Of a stretch of DNA of 64,000 bases, positions 61,018-64,000 are shown one piece after another. The translations under genes were made by a program, and so were the position numbers. Positions within the stretch are counted from its first letter, which is position 1. The number at the start of each line of letters is the position of its first letter. The notes under the pieces were generated by a model. It did not search any database. It was not told where the DNA came from and saw nothing but the letters and a program-made list of their open reading frames with translations. Source of the DNA: an uncultured Bacilli bacterium (GTDB taxonomy: Bacteria; Bacillota_I; Bacilli_A; RFN20; CAG-631); contig CANQVX010000002.1 of NCBI GenBank assembly GCA_947627355.1, forward strand, positions 1-64,000. Reading direction: 5' to 3'.

Positions 61018-61057
61018 CTATTCCGAAAAATCAAATTTTTTAAACTTTTCGGAATAG
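61018..61057. promoter_or_regulatory. 12-bp perfect inverted repeat in divergent promoter region
   Basis: CTATTCCGAAAA-N16-TTTTCGGAATAG. Confidence 0.6.
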
Positions 61058-61160
61058 AAATTATAATTAACTTATGGTTTGTTCCTAATAAATCATTAAA
61101 AACATGTTTCTTTCTACATACATATGTTGTATAATAGAATGTAGAAAGGAACAAGATAAC

Positions 61161-61754
61161 ATGAACAACACAGATTATATTTTAAACTTAGCTAAGAAAA
61201 ACAAAGGGATTATTACAACCAAAGAAGTTGTTGATAATAATATAAAAAAGACATATCTGTCTAGACTAGTTAGTTGTGGAAAATTAGAAAGAATTAAAAA
61301 AGGATTATATGCTTTGCCTTCTTCTTGGGGTGATGAATATTTTAATTTGGTTTATAAAAATAATGCTATCTTTTGTGATGAAACAGCTTTGTATTTTTTA
61401 GGTTTATGTGAATCAGTTCCAAGCACATATCATATTGCTGTTAAAAGAGGATATAATGCAAGCCTTAAAAAAATAGAAAAAGTTAAATTACATTATATAA
61501 ATCCTAATCTTTTTGAACTAGGAATAATCGAAATTAAAAGTCCTCAAGGACAAATTATTAAGTGTTATAATGCAGAAAGATGTATCTGTGATATGTTAAA
61601 AAACAAAAATAGTCATGATATAGAAACAATCAAATATGCGATAACAACATATTTGAAAGATAAGAATAAAAGAAACTTACCATTACTTATTGAATATTCA
61701 AAAAAATTAAAAGTAGAAAAAGAAATAAATGCATATTTGGAGGTGCTTATATAA
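61161..61754 (+). CDS. AbiEi-type antitoxin (type IV TA)
   Basis: IITTKEVVDNNIKKTYLSRLVSCGKLERIKKGLYALP; NAERCICDMLK. Confidence 0.88.
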   Translation: MNNTDYILNLAKKNKGIITTKEVVDNNIKKTYLSRLVSCGKLERIKKGLYALPSSWGDEYFNLVYKNNAIFCDETALYFLGLCESVPSTYHIAVKRGYNASLKKIEKVKLHYINPNLFELGIIEIKSPQGQIIKCYNAERCICDMLKNKNSHDIETIKYAITTYLKDKNKRNLPLLIEYSKKLKVEKEINAYLEVLI

Positions 61755-62609
61755 TGTTTGATGCAAGCAAATTAAAATTAAAGGTAAAAACAATGGCACA
61801 AGAAAATAACTTGGAGCCGCAAGATATTATGCAAATGTATTTTTTTTGAAAGAATTTTATATAGAATTTCTATAAGCAAATATAAAAGTGGCTTTATTTT
61901 AAAAGGTGGATTGTTGTTGTCTTCAATGTTTGGCGGAAATCGTAGAACGACTCAAGACATGGATGCAATGATAAAAGGAATTCCGCTTAACCAAGCAAAA
62001 ATCGAAAAAATTGTTAAAGAAATAATTAATATAAGATGTGACGATGGTATAAATTATTAGTTAATAAAAACAAGCGAAATAAGGATAAATGATAAATATA
62101 AAGGAATAAGAGCAAATTTAATAGGATGTATGGAGCACTTGCGAGTTCCTCTTTCAATTGATATAACAACGGGCGATCCAGTAACGCCAAGGGAATTAGA
62201 ATATAGATATAAATGCTTGTTTGAAGACTCTTATATTAATATTATGGCTTTTAATATTGAAACGATTATAGCCGAAAAATTTGAAACTCTTATTTCTGAT
62301 AACATTTTAAATACAAGAGCAAAAGATTTTTATGATTTATACTTGTTGTTAAATGAATATAAAAACAAAATTGATAAAAAAACATTGGTGAAGGCAATTA
62401 AAAACACATTTGTTAGAAGAAACGTCGATTTTGATGTTGAAAAAATATCAAACAATTTCAATATAGTTGCAAAAAGCGATAAACTTAAAAGAAATTTTGA
62501 AAATTATAAAAGCAAAAAAAATTATGTATCAAGCATTGATTATTACAAGATAATGGAGGTAATTAGTTTTGTTATAGAAACACTAAAAGAAGAAATGGTA
62601 ATTGTTTAG
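61754..62609 (+). pseudogene. AbiEii-type nucleotidyltransferase toxin, frameshift plus amber stop
   Basis: MFDASKLKLKVKTMAQENNLEPQDIMQMYFF then frameshift at T8 (61840-61847); ERILYRISISKYKSGFILKGGLLLSSMFGGNRRTTQDMDAMI...; TAG at 62058-62060; continues LRVPLSIDITTGDPVTP. Confidence 0.85.
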
Positions 62610-62687
62610 AAATGCGAATTTACAAAAATCATAAAAAGACTGCTGTTTAACTAAATTTAAAAAGTTTTTCAACAGTCTTTTTGAATA

Positions 62688-63986
62688 TTATTTGATACAA
62701 AATACTGCATATAAAGGAACTGATTTAATATTGTTTTCAAAACCAAAGTTTTTAGTTGAAACCTTTATTGAATAAGTTGGTTTATATTTATTAACATAAA
62801 CCGATAAACTTTTAGAACGAACATTGTCACTAGATTTTACTTCAATTGGAATGATATCTTTGCCAATTCTTGTTATGAAATCAATTTCGGCTTGATTTGT
62901 GCTATTCCAATAATAACAAGATAATTTATTTACTATTAATTGGTTGTTAACATAGTTTTCAACAAGTCCGCCTTTGAAATAATTAATGTTTTCATTATCA
63001 TAGATGATATCATCAACTAAGATGTTTTCGTTGGCACAACATAAACCAACATCATTCATATAGAATTTGAAGTCTTGTAGTGATTTATATGAATTAAGTG
63101 GTAACATAATCTGTTCTAAACGATATAGCCTATTGGCAATACCTGCTAAACATATCCATTCAATTGCATTTTCAAATTCGCTAGCTCTAGCACTAGGCTT
63201 TACTAACGAATATTTAAACTTTTTGTTTTCTTTTGCAAGTTGAGTGCTAATGTTTTCATATATCATTTTAGTTTTTGGTATTTCAGTTGCTTTGTTATAT
63301 TTACTCATATCATTAAAATATGAATCTAAGATTTCAATTTGTTTTATTTTTACTAATTCATAGTTTTTACTTTGAATGTATTCATTTACAACCGATGGCA
63401 TGCCACCAACAAACAAATATGTTTTATATAACAATAAAGCGTTCATATGAAAGGCTTCACTTATAGGTGTATTAGTTTCATAACATTTATTTATTTCATC
63501 TATTAGATATTGGTTGTTAGTAGCCATTAGAAATTCTTCAAAATCAAGAGGATATAAATTCATGAATTCAACTTTTCCTACTGGAAACGAAAAAGTATCA
63601 CGATTAACAGCAAGACCTAATAAAGAACCCATAGCAATGATATGATATTCATTAGCATATTCACAAAAATACTTAAGGCTAGTTAATGCTTCAGGACAGG
63701 CTTGTATTTCATCAAAGATAATTAATGTGTGACCGGGAATTATTTCTTTTTGTTTATAATGTGCTAGATCAGCAATGATCCTAGAAGGAATCAAATCACT
63801 ACTAAATAAGCTTTTTATTTTTTTATCGTATTCAAAATTACAATAAACATAGTTAGCATATTCTTTGCTAGCAAACAAGTTTACAATATAAGTTTTTCCT
63901 ACTTGTCTAGCGCCTTGTAAGATTAATGGCTTTCTATCTTTTTTTGTTTTCCAAGCCAATAAATCTTTATATATTTTTCGTTCCAT
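62688..63986 (-). CDS. AAA_14/DUF4143 family ATPase
   Basis: LILQGARQVGKTYIVNLFA; LIIFDEIQACPEALTSLKYF; QAEIDFITRIGKDIIPIEVKS. Confidence 0.93.
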   Translation of the reverse strand: MERKIYKDLLAWKTKKDRKPLILQGARQVGKTYIVNLFASKEYANYVYCNFEYDKKIKSLFSSDLIPSRIIADLAHYKQKEIIPGHTLIIFDEIQACPEALTSLKYFCEYANEYHIIAMGSLLGLAVNRDTFSFPVGKVEFMNLYPLDFEEFLMATNNQYLIDEINKCYETNTPISEAFHMNALLLYKTYLFVGGMPSVVNEYIQSKNYELVKIKQIEILDSYFNDMSKYNKATEIPKTKMIYENISTQLAKENKKFKYSLVKPSARASEFENAIEWICLAGIANRLYRLEQIMLPLNSYKSLQDFKFYMNDVGLCCANENILVDDIIYDNENINYFKGGLVENYVNNQLIVNKLSCYYWNSTNQAEIDFITRIGKDIIPIEVKSSDNVRSKSLSVYVNKYKPTYSIKVSTKNFGFENNIKSVPLYAVFCIK

Positions 63987-64000
63987 AGTATCGCCTCAAG

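Overview
Low-GC, Firmicutes/Mollicutes-like chromosomal segment spanning the replication origin. The layout is jag(khpB)-yidC-rnpA-rpmH <- oriC -> dnaA-dnaN at about 13.8-19.5 kb. Housekeeping and metabolic blocks include a queuosine cluster (queC, precursor transporter, queF) behind a preQ1-I-like riboswitch, a SAM-I-like riboswitch, glyA, ppa and a giant acyl-CoA dehydratase activase. These alternate with accessory islands. (1) 0-6.3 kb: large serine recombinase, nested inverted repeats, and a five-gene R-M-like operon (XRE, two DNA methyltransferases, a LAGLIDADG-like protein, a PD-(D/E)XK-like protein). (2) 22.2-25 kb, next to tRNA-Gly: a Fic-like ORF lacking an obvious start codon and the catalytic His, plus an AlbA_2/Schlafen-type protein. 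(3) 41.6-43.1 kb: an AbiF/Abi_2 protein with an Rx4H HEPN motif, followed on the same strand by two tandem ~150-bp promoter-to-terminator units that each look like a small structured RNA. I consider this the most interesting system in the window. (4) 56-64 kb: four AAA_14/DUF4143 ATPases, unusual 32-33-bp periodic repeats, and an AbiE locus with an intact antitoxin and a disrupted toxin. All product names come from reading motifs in the translations; no database search was run.
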